Source: Jiangella ureilytica
GTDB taxonomy: Bacteria; Actinomycetota; Actinomycetes; Jiangellales; Jiangellaceae
Assembly (NCBI RefSeq): GCF_004348545.1
Contig: NZ_SMKL01000031.1
Coordinates: 1-64,000, forward strand
Direction of reading: 5' to 3'
Length of the DNA: 64,000 nt
Every line of letters begins with the position of its first letter. The stretch's first letter is position 1. Positions 7,557-16,211 of the stretch are shown in pieces. Position numbers and translations under genes: made by a program. The notes below the pieces were generated by a model. That model was not told where the DNA came from and did no database searches. It saw only the letters and a list, made by a program, of their open reading frames with translations.

Positions 7557-9980
7557 CTACCGGCCGGCGGCGACGCCGCGGCCGTGGAAGTCGATGGCGT
7601 CGACGTTGTAGCCGTTGTTCTGGTCGGTCCGGAACACCATGTAGAGCGTGTGCGTGCCGCCCGGATCGGTGACCGGCGCCGGGACGGTGTCGACATAGGC
7701 GTCGGCGCTGCCCGTGCTCTGGATCGGCGTGGACGCCAGCAGCTCGCCGTCGGGTGTGCCGGCGCGCAGTTCGATGGTGCCGGTGGTGGTGCCGGCGACC
7801 CGGTAGCTGATCGCGTTGATGCCACGCAGGTTCATCCGCTCGAACGCGATCCAGTCACCGGTCGAGATGCTCGCCACGCGGTAGGCGCCCTCGGCGTAGG
7901 CATCGCTGCGCTGCTCCGACGTCCCGGACTGCGTGCTGCGGTGCTCGGCCTGACGGTGTTTTGGCTGCATCATGACGGTGGTGGTGCCGGTCAGCGGCGC
8001 GACGCCGTCGGCGCCCTGGTCGGTGTAGGTCGCGGTGACGACGTAGAACATGTTGGCGTCGTCGCCGTGCCCGGCCGCCGACGTGGTGAAGGTTCCGGAG
8101 CAGCCGTGCAGCTCCTCGAGCGGGTGGCCGTGGGTGTCGTGGCCGATGGCCGGCTGGACGACGACGTCGTCGCAGTCGATCCGGCCGTCCTCCCTGTCCT
8201 GGACCGCGACGCGGTATCGGATGGTGTCGCCGGCGTCGACGAAGCCCCCGTCGGGCGGCAGCAGCAGCCGGACGTCCGGCGCGGTGTTGCCGACACTGAC
8301 GGCGACGCTGGTCACGCCGGTGCGACCGGTGTCGTCCGTGACGGTCAGGGTGGCCTCGTGGTCGCCCCTGGTCGTGTACGTGTGCGTCGGGTTGGCCTCC
8401 GTGGAGGTGACGCCGTCGCCGAAGTCCCAGTGGAAGCCGATCGTCTGACCCTCGTCGGGGTCGGCGGAACCGGCGCTGGAGAAGTCGACCGTCAGCGGCG
8501 CCCTGCCGTTCGTCGGCGTGGCCGTCGCCACGGCCTTCGGAGCGCGTTCGCCGGGTGGCGCGTGCTCGATGCGATAGATGCCGTCGTCGGGGTTGTTCCG
8601 CCCGAAGCCGCGGCCCCACTCGGCGAGGTACATGGCGCCGTCAGGACCGAACACCATGTCCATCGGCGCGTTGAAGACCATGTCGGGCAAGAAGCCGGTG
8701 GCGTGAGCCGGTTGGCCGTTCTCGTCCAGCTCGAGCTCGGCGAGGAAGTGCTTGCCCCACTCGTAGAAGAACGCCTTGCCGTCGTAGTACTCGGGGAACT
8801 TGCCGTCGGAGTCGAGGTCCGGGTCGTACTGGTAGACCGGCCCGGCCATGGGCGCGCCACCCGTGCCCAGCTCGGGGAAGTCCGGATCGGGAGCGCTGGC
8901 GGAGTAGGCGATCTCCGGCGCGATCACCGGCGGCAGCTGCCGGAGGCCGGTGTTGTTGGGCGAGTCGTTGACCGGGTTGGCGCAGTCGAACTTCGGGCCG
9001 GAGACGCCGGTGGCGAAGTCGTAGTCGTTGTAGGCCAGGTTCGGGCCGTGGCAGTAGGGCCAGCCGTAGAACCCGGGCTCGTCCACGGTCTGCCACTCCA
9101 CGTAGCCCTCCGGGCCGCGCTCCGGATTCGCGGCGCGGGCGTCGGGCCCGTAGTCGGCCAGGAGGATTGCGCCGGTGTCCGGGTGGATGGAGATCCGGAA
9201 CGGGTTGCGGAAGCCCATCGCGTAGATCTCCGGGCGGGTCTGCGCCGTGCCCGGCGCGAACATGTTGCCCTCGGGGATCGTGTAGCCGCCCGCCTCGGTG
9301 TCGGTCGGCGTGATCCGCAGGACCTTGCCGCGCAGGTCGTTGGTGTTCGCCGACGATCGCTGGGCGTCGAACTCCGCGCGGTCCCGTCGCTCGTCGATGG
9401 GGGAGTAGCCGGACGACTCGTAGGGCTGGGTGTCGTCACCGGTGGACAGGTACAGGTTGCCGTCGGCGTCGAACTCGATCGACCCGCCGACGTGTGACGG
9501 CCGCGGCGGATAGGTGGTCGGGACGCTGAGCAGCTCGACCTCGCTGGCCAGGTCGAGGGCGTCGCCGACCATGCGGTAGCGGGACAGCCGCTTCTCCGGC
9601 TCCTCGATCGAGGAGTAGTAGAGGTAGATCCAGCCGTTGGTCTCGAAGTCCGGGTCGAGCGCCAGACCCTGGAGGCCGCTCTCGCCGCGGGTGTCGACAG
9701 TGACCGCACCGGCCGTCACCGTCCCGCCCGTGTCGGGCTTCCAGATTCGAAGACCGCCTGTGCGCTCGATGAAGAAGACCCGGCCGTCGGGCGCCACGGT
9801 CAGCTGCATCGGCTGAGTGACCTCGGCGACCAGCGACACCTTCTGGAAGTCGGTCTGCGGCGGCGGGTCCGCGTGGTCCGTTCCCTCGTGCGCCGCCGTC
9901 GGTGTGGAAGCGCCGGCCGTAACCACCGCTGCGCTGGCCGCGAACGCCAGGAAGCGGGTCCGGAACGTTCGATGACTCAT
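7557..9980 (-). CDS. Secreted PQQ-type sugar dehydrogenase with PKD and carbohydrate-binding domains
   Basis: An 807-residue secreted protein. Residues 1-30 are a signal peptide (FLAFAASAAVVTAG). Residues of about 40-470 form a glucose/sorbosone-dehydrogenase beta-propeller, with PMQLTVAPDGRVFFIERTGG, GLQGLALDPDF and MGFRNPFRISIHPDTG. Residues 480-570 are a PKD domain (FHWDFGDGVTSTEANPTHTY). After an Ig-like stretch, about residues 675-800 look like a family 6 carbohydrate-binding module (STGDWIAFERMNL). Such proteins oxidise an aldose or bind a sugar at the cell surface. The ATG at 9980 has GAGAGGAG five bases upstream. It is divergent from the first ROK regulator, which likely controls it. 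Confidence 0.88.
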   Translation of the reverse strand: MSHRTFRTRFLAFAASAAVVTAGASTPTAAHEGTDHADPPPQTDFQKVSLVAEVTQPMQLTVAPDGRVFFIERTGGLRIWKPDTGGTVTAGAVTVDTRGESGLQGLALDPDFETNGWIYLYYSSIEEPEKRLSRYRMVGDALDLASEVELLSVPTTYPPRPSHVGGSIEFDADGNLYLSTGDDTQPYESSGYSPIDERRDRAEFDAQRSSANTNDLRGKVLRITPTDTEAGGYTIPEGNMFAPGTAQTRPEIYAMGFRNPFRISIHPDTGAILLADYGPDARAANPERGPEGYVEWQTVDEPGFYGWPYCHGPNLAYNDYDFATGVSGPKFDCANPVNDSPNNTGLRQLPPVIAPEIAYSASAPDPDFPELGTGGAPMAGPVYQYDPDLDSDGKFPEYYDGKAFFYEWGKHFLAELELDENGQPAHATGFLPDMVFNAPMDMVFGPDGAMYLAEWGRGFGRNNPDDGIYRIEHAPPGERAPKAVATATPTNGRAPLTVDFSSAGSADPDEGQTIGFHWDFGDGVTSTEANPTHTYTTRGDHEATLTVTDDTGRTGVTSVAVSVGNTAPDVRLLLPPDGGFVDAGDTIRYRVAVQDREDGRIDCDDVVVQPAIGHDTHGHPLEELHGCSGTFTTSAAGHGDDANMFYVVTATYTDQGADGVAPLTGTTTVMMQPKHRQAEHRSTQSGTSEQRSDAYAEGAYRVASISTGDWIAFERMNLRGINAISYRVAGTTTGTIELRAGTPDGELLASTPIQSTGSADAYVDTVPAPVTDPGGTHTLYMVFRTDQNNGYNVDAIDFHGRGVAAGR

Positions 9981-10123
9981 GACGCTCCTCTCGCAGAGCC
10001 ACGAGGGCTCACTGGGCTTCATTGCTCACGGGTGAAAACTAAGGGACCATCGGGCGTACCACAAGAGCCGATTTTGTGGCAGTTCGCCCGGATGAGTGGG
10101 CGCACACCGAATCAACCAGCCGT

Positions 10124-10136
10124 TTTGCGGCGCAAA
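10124..10136. promoter_or_regulatory. Palindrome in the dehydrogenase/ROK divergent promoter region
   Basis: TTTGCG-G-CGCAAA is a perfect 13-bp palindrome about 48 bp before the ROK start and 144 bp from the dehydrogenase start. A TTGACA hexamer at 10145-10150 could be the -35 of the ROK promoter. An operator for the ROK protein is plausible but unproven. Confidence 0.4.
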
Positions 10137-10183
10137 GGAGGGGATTGACAGAGCGGCCACAGTGGTGGTGCAAGTTTTTCCAT

Positions 10184-11350
10184 GTGAGCAATGAAGTCCA
10201 GTGGCCGAGTGGTCGGCGCAGCCGTCATGGGCGGCTGCTCGCGCTGCTGCGCGACGAGGGCGCCTCGACCCGGATCGAGTTGGCTCGCCGGATGTCGTCG
10301 TCACCGACGACGGTCTCGCGGATCGTCGCTCAGCTCATCGACGGGGGATTCGTCGCCGAGGGAGCCCGTGTCACGCGCGCGGGCGTCGGCCGGCGTGGGA
10401 CCGAGGTGGACATCGCGGTCGACTCGCACTGGGTCGTCGGCGTGCAGATCGGCGTCGGCCGGGTCCGGGTCGGCGTCGCCAACCTGGTCGGCCGATGCCT
10501 TGCGCTCTCCGGCTTCTCCTTCGATCCCGGCGCACGGGCCACCGATGTCGTCGCGCGAGCGGCCAGGACCTTGCTCGCCCTGATCGTCGGCGCGAGGGTG
10601 AGGCGCGATCGGGTGGTCGCCGTCGGCGTCGCGGTTCCGGGTCCGGTGGACGACGCGCGCCGGAGGCTGCTCATGCAGATCAACCTCGCCTGGGAGGACG
10701 TTGCCGTCGCCGACGTGCTGGAACGCCTGGTCGGGTTGCCGGTCGTCGTCGAGCACAACGTGCGTTCGATGGCGCTCGCCGAGGCGGTCTTCGGCGCCGC
10801 GCGAGGTGTGGGCAGCGTCGGCTTCATCCACCTGCGGACCGGGATCGGAGCGGGCCTGGTGGTGGCCGGCCGCGGTTTCCTGGGCGGCGTGCACGGGGCG
10901 ATCGAGCTCGGGCACATCCGCGTCACCGAGGGGGGCCGCCGCTGCTCCTGCGGTGCGGTCGGCTGCCTGGAGACGGAGCTGTCCGACCGCGGCCTGCGGC
11001 GGAGTCTGCGGCAGGTAGGTGCCCGGTGCGACGGCCGGGAGCCGCTGGCCGCGCTCCTGCGTGCCGCGCGCGCCGACCGCGGTGCCGCCATCGTCCTCGA
11101 CACGCTCATCGGGAAGCTCGCCGCCGCGCTCTCGATGGTCGTCAACCTGCTGACACCGGAGATCATCCTGCTCGGAGGCTCCCTGGAGCTGCTGCCCGAC
11201 GGGCTGATCGACCGGCTCAGCCGCAACACCCGTGAGGGTGTCTTCCCGGTGATCCGCCCGTCGGTGCGCCTCCAGCGCTCCAGTCTGGGGCCGGATGCGG
11301 GCGTGAAAGGAGCGGCCACGGCCGCTCTCGACCGATTCGTCTACGCCTGA
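10184..11350 (+). CDS. ROK-family transcriptional regulator (first copy)
   Basis: A 388-residue ROK repressor. Residues 1-75 hold a winged-helix DNA-binding domain (TRIELARRMSSSPTTVSRIV), followed by the sugar-kinase-like fold with VAVPGPVDD, VVEHNVRSMALAEA and the zinc motif CSCGAVGCLE. The GTG at 10184 was chosen because the second ROK gene starts identically (VSNE) and the upstream frame is not protein-like. There is no ribosome site, so the message may be leaderless. It heads a plus-strand operon for a glycosidase-like protein, a TauABC/SsuABC-type importer and an oxidoreductase, and is divergent from the dehydrogenase and sulfatases. A sugar or sugar derivative from that locus is the likely inducer. 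Confidence 0.92.
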   Translation: MSNEVQWPSGRRSRHGRLLALLRDEGASTRIELARRMSSSPTTVSRIVAQLIDGGFVAEGARVTRAGVGRRGTEVDIAVDSHWVVGVQIGVGRVRVGVANLVGRCLALSGFSFDPGARATDVVARAARTLLALIVGARVRRDRVVAVGVAVPGPVDDARRRLLMQINLAWEDVAVADVLERLVGLPVVVEHNVRSMALAEAVFGAARGVGSVGFIHLRTGIGAGLVVAGRGFLGGVHGAIELGHIRVTEGGRRCSCGAVGCLETELSDRGLRRSLRQVGARCDGREPLAALLRAARADRGAAIVLDTLIGKLAAALSMVVNLLTPEIILLGGSLELLPDGLIDRLSRNTREGVFPVIRPSVRLQRSSLGPDAGVKGAATAALDRFVYA

Positions 11351-11382
11351 TCGACGAACCATCACAGAACAGGAGACACGCC

Positions 11383-12369
11383 ATGTCCAATGCGACGGCC
11401 CGCATCGACCTCCCGGTGCATCAGCTGGATCCGATGGACTCCACCGTGGTGCTCAGCCCCGAGGCCAACGAGGCCGGCTATTGGATCGGCTGCGCCGCGG
11501 TACTGCACGAGCCCGAGAAGAACCGCTTCGTGATGACGTACCGCCAGCGGCGTCCCCGCGACCACGCCGAGGGCGACCGCGGCTACCGCTGCGCGGTGGC
11601 GGTCAGCGGCGACGGCGTCACGTTCACCGATGTGTGGTCGGTCAACAAGGCGGCACTCGACTCGCCGTCCATGGAGCGGTTCAGCATCATCCCGGTGGAA
11701 GACGGCTACCAGCTCTACATCAGCTACGTCGACCCGGCCGACAACCGCTGGCGGATCGACGTCATCGAGGCCGAGGAGGTCGATCGCTTCGACGTCGCGT
11801 CGCGCAAGGAGGTGCTCACCGCGGCCTCGACGGGCACCGAGGGCGTGAAGGACCCCTACGTGCTGCGGCGCGGCCCCGTCACGTACCTCATCGCCAGCTA
11901 CGCGGAGGGACTGGCCGAGCCGTCGCGTGCGGCGTCGGCCCACGCGACGGCCGACATCTACAACGTCGGCGCCACGACTCACCCCACGGGCCTGGCCACC
12001 AGCGTCAACGGTCGTGACTTCACCTGGCATGGTGAGATCCTGGGCGTCGGCGAGGGCTGGGACCGCTACCAGGCCCGGATCAACTCCGTCGTCGCCTTCG
12101 ACGGCGGCGGCTACCTGGGCTTCTACGACGGCTCGGCCAGTCACCGGGAGAATTACGAGGAGCGCACCGGCCTCGCGGTGTCCTCGGACCTGTTCACCTG
12201 GCACCGGCTCACTCCGGACGGGCCGTGGACCGTCGTGCCGCACGCCACCGGCTCGGTCCGCTACGTCGATGCACTCGTCATCGGCGGCGAGTGGTGGATC
12301 TACTTCGAGGCGACCCGTCCGGACGGTGCGCACGAGCTGCGGCTCGCCCGCCGCCCCGTGCGAGTCTGA
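11383..12369 (+). CDS. Cytoplasmic five-bladed-propeller glycosidase-like protein
   Basis: A 328-residue protein without signal peptide. Repeating blades are visible: [56 protein letters not shown] and [16 protein letters not shown]. Such repeats and the KDPYV motif fit the glycosidase propeller fold (GH43/32/117/130 superfamily). The exact family cannot be set by eye. It follows the ROK gene by 32 bp and precedes the permease by 16 bp. It probably cleaves a short sugar or glycoside brought in by that importer. The start ATG at 11383 has AACAGGAG upstream. The catalytic acids were not assigned. Confidence 0.75.
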   Translation: MSNATARIDLPVHQLDPMDSTVVLSPEANEAGYWIGCAAVLHEPEKNRFVMTYRQRRPRDHAEGDRGYRCAVAVSGDGVTFTDVWSVNKAALDSPSMERFSIIPVEDGYQLYISYVDPADNRWRIDVIEAEEVDRFDVASRKEVLTAASTGTEGVKDPYVLRRGPVTYLIASYAEGLAEPSRAASAHATADIYNVGATTHPTGLATSVNGRDFTWHGEILGVGEGWDRYQARINSVVAFDGGGYLGFYDGSASHRENYEERTGLAVSSDLFTWHRLTPDGPWTVVPHATGSVRYVDALVIGGEWWIYFEATRPDGAHELRLARRPVRV

Positions 12370-12385
12370 GCAGGAGGCGCAGACC

Positions 12386-13237
12386 ATGGCCAACAAGCAT
12401 GCAGAGTCGCTGCTGGAGGCCGGCCGGACCGGACCCGCGGACGCCGGAGGGGCACCGCCTCCCACCCCGGAACGGCGCCGGATGCGCCGCGCCGGCTCGA
12501 TCGCCTGGCTGTATCTCGCGACGTTCGTGCTGGGCATCGGGCTCTGGTGGCTCTACGCCGCGCTCGGCGACAACGAGCTCGCACCAGGGCCGCCGGAGGT
12601 CATCCGAAGCTTCGGTGAGGGACTGCGCAACGGCTGGCTGCTCGAGCACACCCAGGCCAGCCTCGGCCGGGTCGTCGCCGGTTTCCTGCTCGGGGTGGCC
12701 CTCGCGATTCCCGCCGGCTTCCTCATGGGGTGGTACCGGTGGGCGCGGGGGATGGTCGAGCCGTGGGTGCAGTTCTTCCGCACTGTGCCGCCGCTGGCGC
12801 TGATCCCGCTGGTCATCGTGTTCCTGGGGATCGGTGAGACGGCGAAGATCTTCGTGATCTTCCTGGCGGCGTTCCTCTCGTGCGTGATCGCGACCTTCCA
12901 GGGGGTGCGGAACGTCGACGTGACGTTCGTCAACGCGGCCCGGGTCCTTGGCGCCGGGGATGCCACCATCTTCGGCCGGGTCATCGTGCCGGCGTCGATG
13001 CCGTACATCTTCGTCGGGATGCGGGTGGCCCTCGGGTCGTCCTGGGCGACGCTGGTGGCCTCGGAACTGCTGGCGGCGCCGACCGGCCTGGGCCGGATGA
13101 TGCAGAGTGCGCAGCAGTTCCTGCAGACCGAGCGCATCGTCGTCGGGATCATCATGATCGGCGCCCTCGGCTTCGCCATGGACCGGCTGCTGCTCGTCGG
13201 CGAACGCCGGCTCACGAGCTGGCAGGAGGTGCGCTGA
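12386..13237 (+). CDS. TauC/SsuC-type ABC transporter permease
   Basis: A 283-residue inner-membrane permease with about six helices (for example [20 protein letters not shown] and [18 protein letters not shown]). The cytoplasmic EAA-loop sequence [20 protein letters not shown] near residue 200 contacts the ATPase. The family carries nitrate, taurine, aliphatic sulfonates or pyrimidine precursors. The ATG at 12386 has AGGAGG upstream. One base separates it from the ATPase gene, so they are coupled. In this sulfatase locus, a sulfonated or sulfated small sugar is an attractive cargo, but that is inference from context. Confidence 0.92.
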   Translation: MANKHAESLLEAGRTGPADAGGAPPPTPERRRMRRAGSIAWLYLATFVLGIGLWWLYAALGDNELAPGPPEVIRSFGEGLRNGWLLEHTQASLGRVVAGFLLGVALAIPAGFLMGWYRWARGMVEPWVQFFRTVPPLALIPLVIVFLGIGETAKIFVIFLAAFLSCVIATFQGVRNVDVTFVNAARVLGAGDATIFGRVIVPASMPYIFVGMRVALGSSWATLVASELLAAPTGLGRMMQSAQQFLQTERIVVGIIMIGALGFAMDRLLLVGERRLTSWQEVR

Positions 13238-13238
13238 C

Positions 13239-14030
13239 ATGGCGCCGATGATCTCCATTCAATCGGTCACCAAGGTCTACCAGTCGTCTCGCGGGGAGGT
13301 CACCAGCCTGGACGACGTCAGCCTCGACGTGGACCGCGGCGAGTTCGTGACACTGGTCGGGCCGAGCGGCTGCGGCAAGAGCACGATGCTGAACCTCGTC
13401 GCCGGGCTGCTGGAGCCCACCTCGGGACGCATCCTGGTCGACGGCGCCCCCGTGGCCGGTCCCGGCCCGGACCGCGGCGTCATCTTCCAGCAGTACGCCC
13501 TGTTCCCGTGGCTGACCGCGCGCAAGAACGTGGAGTTCGGGCTGCGACTCCAAGGCCTGAACAAGCGCGAACGGCGCGAGCGCGCCCAGCACTACCTCGA
13601 GCTCGTGGGCCTGGGCCGGTTCGGGTCGGCCCTGCCCAAGGAACTGTCCGGCGGCATGAAGCAGCGCTGTGCCATCGCGCGCGCCTACGCCGTGAACCCG
13701 TCGCTGCTGCTGATGGACGAGCCGTTCGGCGCACTCGACGCGCTGACCCGCGTGCAGATGCAGGACGATCTCCTGGCGACCTGGCAGCAGGAACGGCGGA
13801 CGGTGCTGTTCATCACCCACGACGTCGACGAGGCCGTGTACCTGGCCGGTCGCGTCGTGGTCATGAGCCCTCACCCGGGGCGTATCAGCGACATCGTCGA
13901 TGTCCCGTTGCCGTATCCACGCACGGAGGACATGCGGCTGTCGCCGCAGTTCGCGCAGATCCGCGGACGCGTCTGGCGCGGTGTGCACCACCCTTCCGCA
14001 ACGTCCACCCTACGAGGCGATGGAGCCTGA
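13239..14030 (+). CDS. TauB/SsuB-type ABC transporter ATPase
   Basis: A 263-residue nucleotide-binding subunit that powers the neighbouring permease. Walker A GPSGCGKST is at residues 41-49, the Q-loop FQQYALFPW near 88, the signature LSGGMKQR near 138, Walker B LLLMDEPFGALD near 159 and the H-loop ITHDVDEA near 192. Length and motifs are normal for the TauB/SsuB/NrtD group. The gene follows the permease with one base between stop and start and precedes the binding-protein gene by two bases, so all three are expected on one coupled message. Confidence 0.95.
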   Translation: MAPMISIQSVTKVYQSSRGEVTSLDDVSLDVDRGEFVTLVGPSGCGKSTMLNLVAGLLEPTSGRILVDGAPVAGPGPDRGVIFQQYALFPWLTARKNVEFGLRLQGLNKRERRERAQHYLELVGLGRFGSALPKELSGGMKQRCAIARAYAVNPSLLLMDEPFGALDALTRVQMQDDLLATWQQERRTVLFITHDVDEAVYLAGRVVVMSPHPGRISDIVDVPLPYPRTEDMRLSPQFAQIRGRVWRGVHHPSATSTLRGDGA

Positions 14031-14032
14031 TC

Positions 14033-15061
14033 ATGATCATGCGACGCAGTGTGCTCGCCGTCCCGCTGATGGCCGCCCTGGCCGTCGCCGGCTGCTCCGG
14101 GGACGACTCGGACGACTCCGGCGACCAGGCGACGACGGGCGGCCGCGAGACGGTCGAGCTGAACGTGGGCTATATCGACACCAGCATCAACGGTGTCGGC
14201 CTGATCTCGGTGGCCAATGACCTGGACCTGTGGGAGAAGGCCGGCATCGACGTCAATCTGACGCCGTTCACGAACGGCCCGACCCAGGTCGAGGCGATGG
14301 CGGCCGGCTCCCTGGACGTCGGGTACATGGGCGCCGGTGCGACATGGATGCCCGCGTCCGGCCAGGCCGTGATCGTCGCGCCCAGCGAGGCCACCTACGG
14401 CGACTTCCTCATCGCCTCCCCGGACTCCGGCGCACAGAGGGTCGAGGACATCGAGGGCCTGCGCGTCGGCGTCCCCGTCGGCGGCTCGGGCGAGATGATC
14501 CTCAGCCTCGCCCTCGACGCGGCCGGCCTGACCGAGGACGACATCGAGAAGGTGCCGCTCGACCCGCCGGCGGTCGTGTCGGCGTTCGTGAGTGGTCAGA
14601 TCGACGTCGCCGCGATCTTCTCGCCGCTCAGCGACCAGATCATGCAGAGCGTGCCGGAAGCCGTCGTCATCGCGAACAACAAGGACTTCCCCGACGTGAC
14701 GTTCCTGGGTGCGTGGGTGGCCTCGAACGAGGCGATGGAGGACAAGCAGGAGGCCGTCGAGCGGTTCCTCGAGGTGTACATCGAGGCGAACGACTACCGC
14801 AAGGAGAACCCCGAGGACACGGTCGAGCTCGCGGCCGCGGAGTCGGGAGCACCGGCCGAGCAGCTGCAGGGCCAGGTCGACGCGCTGGAGTGGTTCACCT
14901 CCGACCAGCTCCTGGCCGACAACGAGGACGGCGCGACGCGGGAGCGGTTCGGCGCGCTGCAGGACCTGTTCGTGGAACTGGGCCGGATGGAGAGTGCACG
15001 CCCGGTCGAGGAGTGGGTGAACATCGACCTGTTCGCGCAGGCCGCGGAGAACCTGTCGTGA
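14033..15061 (+). CDS. ABC transporter substrate-binding lipoprotein (TauA/SsuA/NMT1-like)
   Basis: A 342-residue lipoprotein; lipobox AVAGC places the lipidated cysteine at residue 21. The mature part has the NMT1/SsuA-like pattern: ELNVGYIDTSINGVGLISVANDLDLWEKAGIDV is spread over residues 41-73, and AMAAGSLDVGYMGAG is the ligand-cleft region. This group binds sulfonates, nitrate, bicarbonate or thiamine precursors. Two ATGs six bases apart (14033 and 14039) could start it. It completes the importer encoded just upstream, and its stop overlaps the next start. The ligand is unknown; the sulfatase context suggests a sulfur-bearing or acidic sugar. Confidence 0.9.
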   Translation: MIMRRSVLAVPLMAALAVAGCSGDDSDDSGDQATTGGRETVELNVGYIDTSINGVGLISVANDLDLWEKAGIDVNLTPFTNGPTQVEAMAAGSLDVGYMGAGATWMPASGQAVIVAPSEATYGDFLIASPDSGAQRVEDIEGLRVGVPVGGSGEMILSLALDAAGLTEDDIEKVPLDPPAVVSAFVSGQIDVAAIFSPLSDQIMQSVPEAVVIANNKDFPDVTFLGAWVASNEAMEDKQEAVERFLEVYIEANDYRKENPEDTVELAAAESGAPAEQLQGQVDALEWFTSDQLLADNEDGATRERFGALQDLFVELGRMESARPVEEWVNIDLFAQAAENLS

Positions 15062-16113
15062 GCGTCGGCAGCGGTCCGGTGCGGATCGGGATCCTGGGCG
15101 CGGGCTTCGTCGCCGACCTGTACCTGCGGGCGCTGGAGCACATCCGCGGCCACGAGGTGACCGCGATCTCCGCACGGAGTCCGGAACGTGCGGCCAAGCT
15201 GGCCGACCGGTTCGCGATTCCGGCGGCCGTCACGGGAGTGGCCGACCTGGTGGCCCGCGACGACGTCGACCTCGTGCTCGTCGGCGTGCCGCACGACCTA
15301 CACGTCGAGGCGGTCACTGCTGCCGCCGAGGCGGGCAAGGCGGTGGTCTGCACCAAGCCGCTGGGGCGCAACGCGGACGAGGCGCAGGCCTGCCTCGACG
15401 CCGTCGAACGCGCCGGCGTCTGGCACGGCTACGCCGAGACCGAGGTCTTCGCTCCCGGACTGGTCAAGGCGAAGCAGCTGGTCGACTCGGGCGCCGTCGG
15501 CCGGGTCACCTGGGTGCGGGCCCGTGAGGCGCACGGGAACCCACACGCCCACGCGCGGGACAAGGAACGCATGGGCGGCGGGCCGCTGCGCGGCCTGGGC
15601 TGCCACTGCGTCGCCATCGGCCGCTGGTTCCTCGAAGGGTCCCAGCCGGTCGAGGTCATGGCCTGGGGCGACCGCCTGGTGCGCGACGACGTCACCTCGG
15701 AGGACAGCGCCGTGATGCTCGTCCGGTTCGACGACGGCCGCCTCGTCCAGGTGGAGGCCGGCTGGACGCACGTCGCCGGCCTCGACGTGCGCAACGAGAT
15801 CCACGGCTCGCACGGCTGGATCGGCACCGACGAGACCGGCAGCACCGGCCTGCGTGCCTTCGCCGGCAACCCGGCCGGCTATGTCGTCGAGAAGGCCGGC
15901 TCGACCCAGGGCTGGATCACCCCCGTGCCCGACGAGCCGTGGACCTACGGGTACCACGCCGAACTCGCCCATTTCATCGACTGCTACCGGCGCGGCGAAT
16001 CACCGCGGCAGACGCTGCGCGACGGCGTCATCGACAACGCGGTGATCGACGCCGGCTACCGGTCGATGACCAGCCGGGCTTGGGAGCCGGTGACGCTGCC
16101 GGCCGGCGGCTGA
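15058..16113 (+). CDS. Gfo/Idh/MocA-family NAD(P)-dependent oxidoreductase
   Basis: A 351-residue cytoplasmic sugar oxidoreductase. The Rossmann motif GILGAGFVADLYL is at residues 10-22. CTKPLGRNADEA near residue 100 is the EKP-like cofactor and active-site motif, here with Thr for Glu. The C-terminal half has the family beta-sheet domain (VEAGWTHVAGLDVRNEI). The GTG at 15058 overlaps the previous stop (GTGA), showing coupling to the binding protein. It is the last gene before a strong hairpin. Members oxidise or epimerise sugar hydroxyls, so it likely handles the imported ligand. Confidence 0.92.
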   Translation: MSVGSGPVRIGILGAGFVADLYLRALEHIRGHEVTAISARSPERAAKLADRFAIPAAVTGVADLVARDDVDLVLVGVPHDLHVEAVTAAAEAGKAVVCTKPLGRNADEAQACLDAVERAGVWHGYAETEVFAPGLVKAKQLVDSGAVGRVTWVRAREAHGNPHAHARDKERMGGGPLRGLGCHCVAIGRWFLEGSQPVEVMAWGDRLVRDDVTSEDSAVMLVRFDDGRLVQVEAGWTHVAGLDVRNEIHGSHGWIGTDETGSTGLRAFAGNPAGYVVEKAGSTQGWITPVPDEPWTYGYHAELAHFIDCYRRGESPRQTLRDGVIDNAVIDAGYRSMTSRAWEPVTLPAGG

Positions 16114-16126
16114 CGATGGCACCGTC

Positions 16127-16156
16127 TGGCCGCCGCCGATCGCCCGGCGGCGGCCA
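16127..16156 (+). terminator. Terminator after the ROK/ABC/oxidoreductase operon
   Basis: A perfect 11-bp stem (TGGCCGCCGCC and complement) with an 8-base loop begins 14 bp after the oxidoreductase stop. It separates the operon from the second ROK gene, which therefore needs its own promoter. Confidence 0.7.
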
Positions 16157-16211
16157 GGCACGACAGCGGAAAGATCCCGTGGTCATGCCCCGCGATGATA
16201 GTTTTCCTCAT

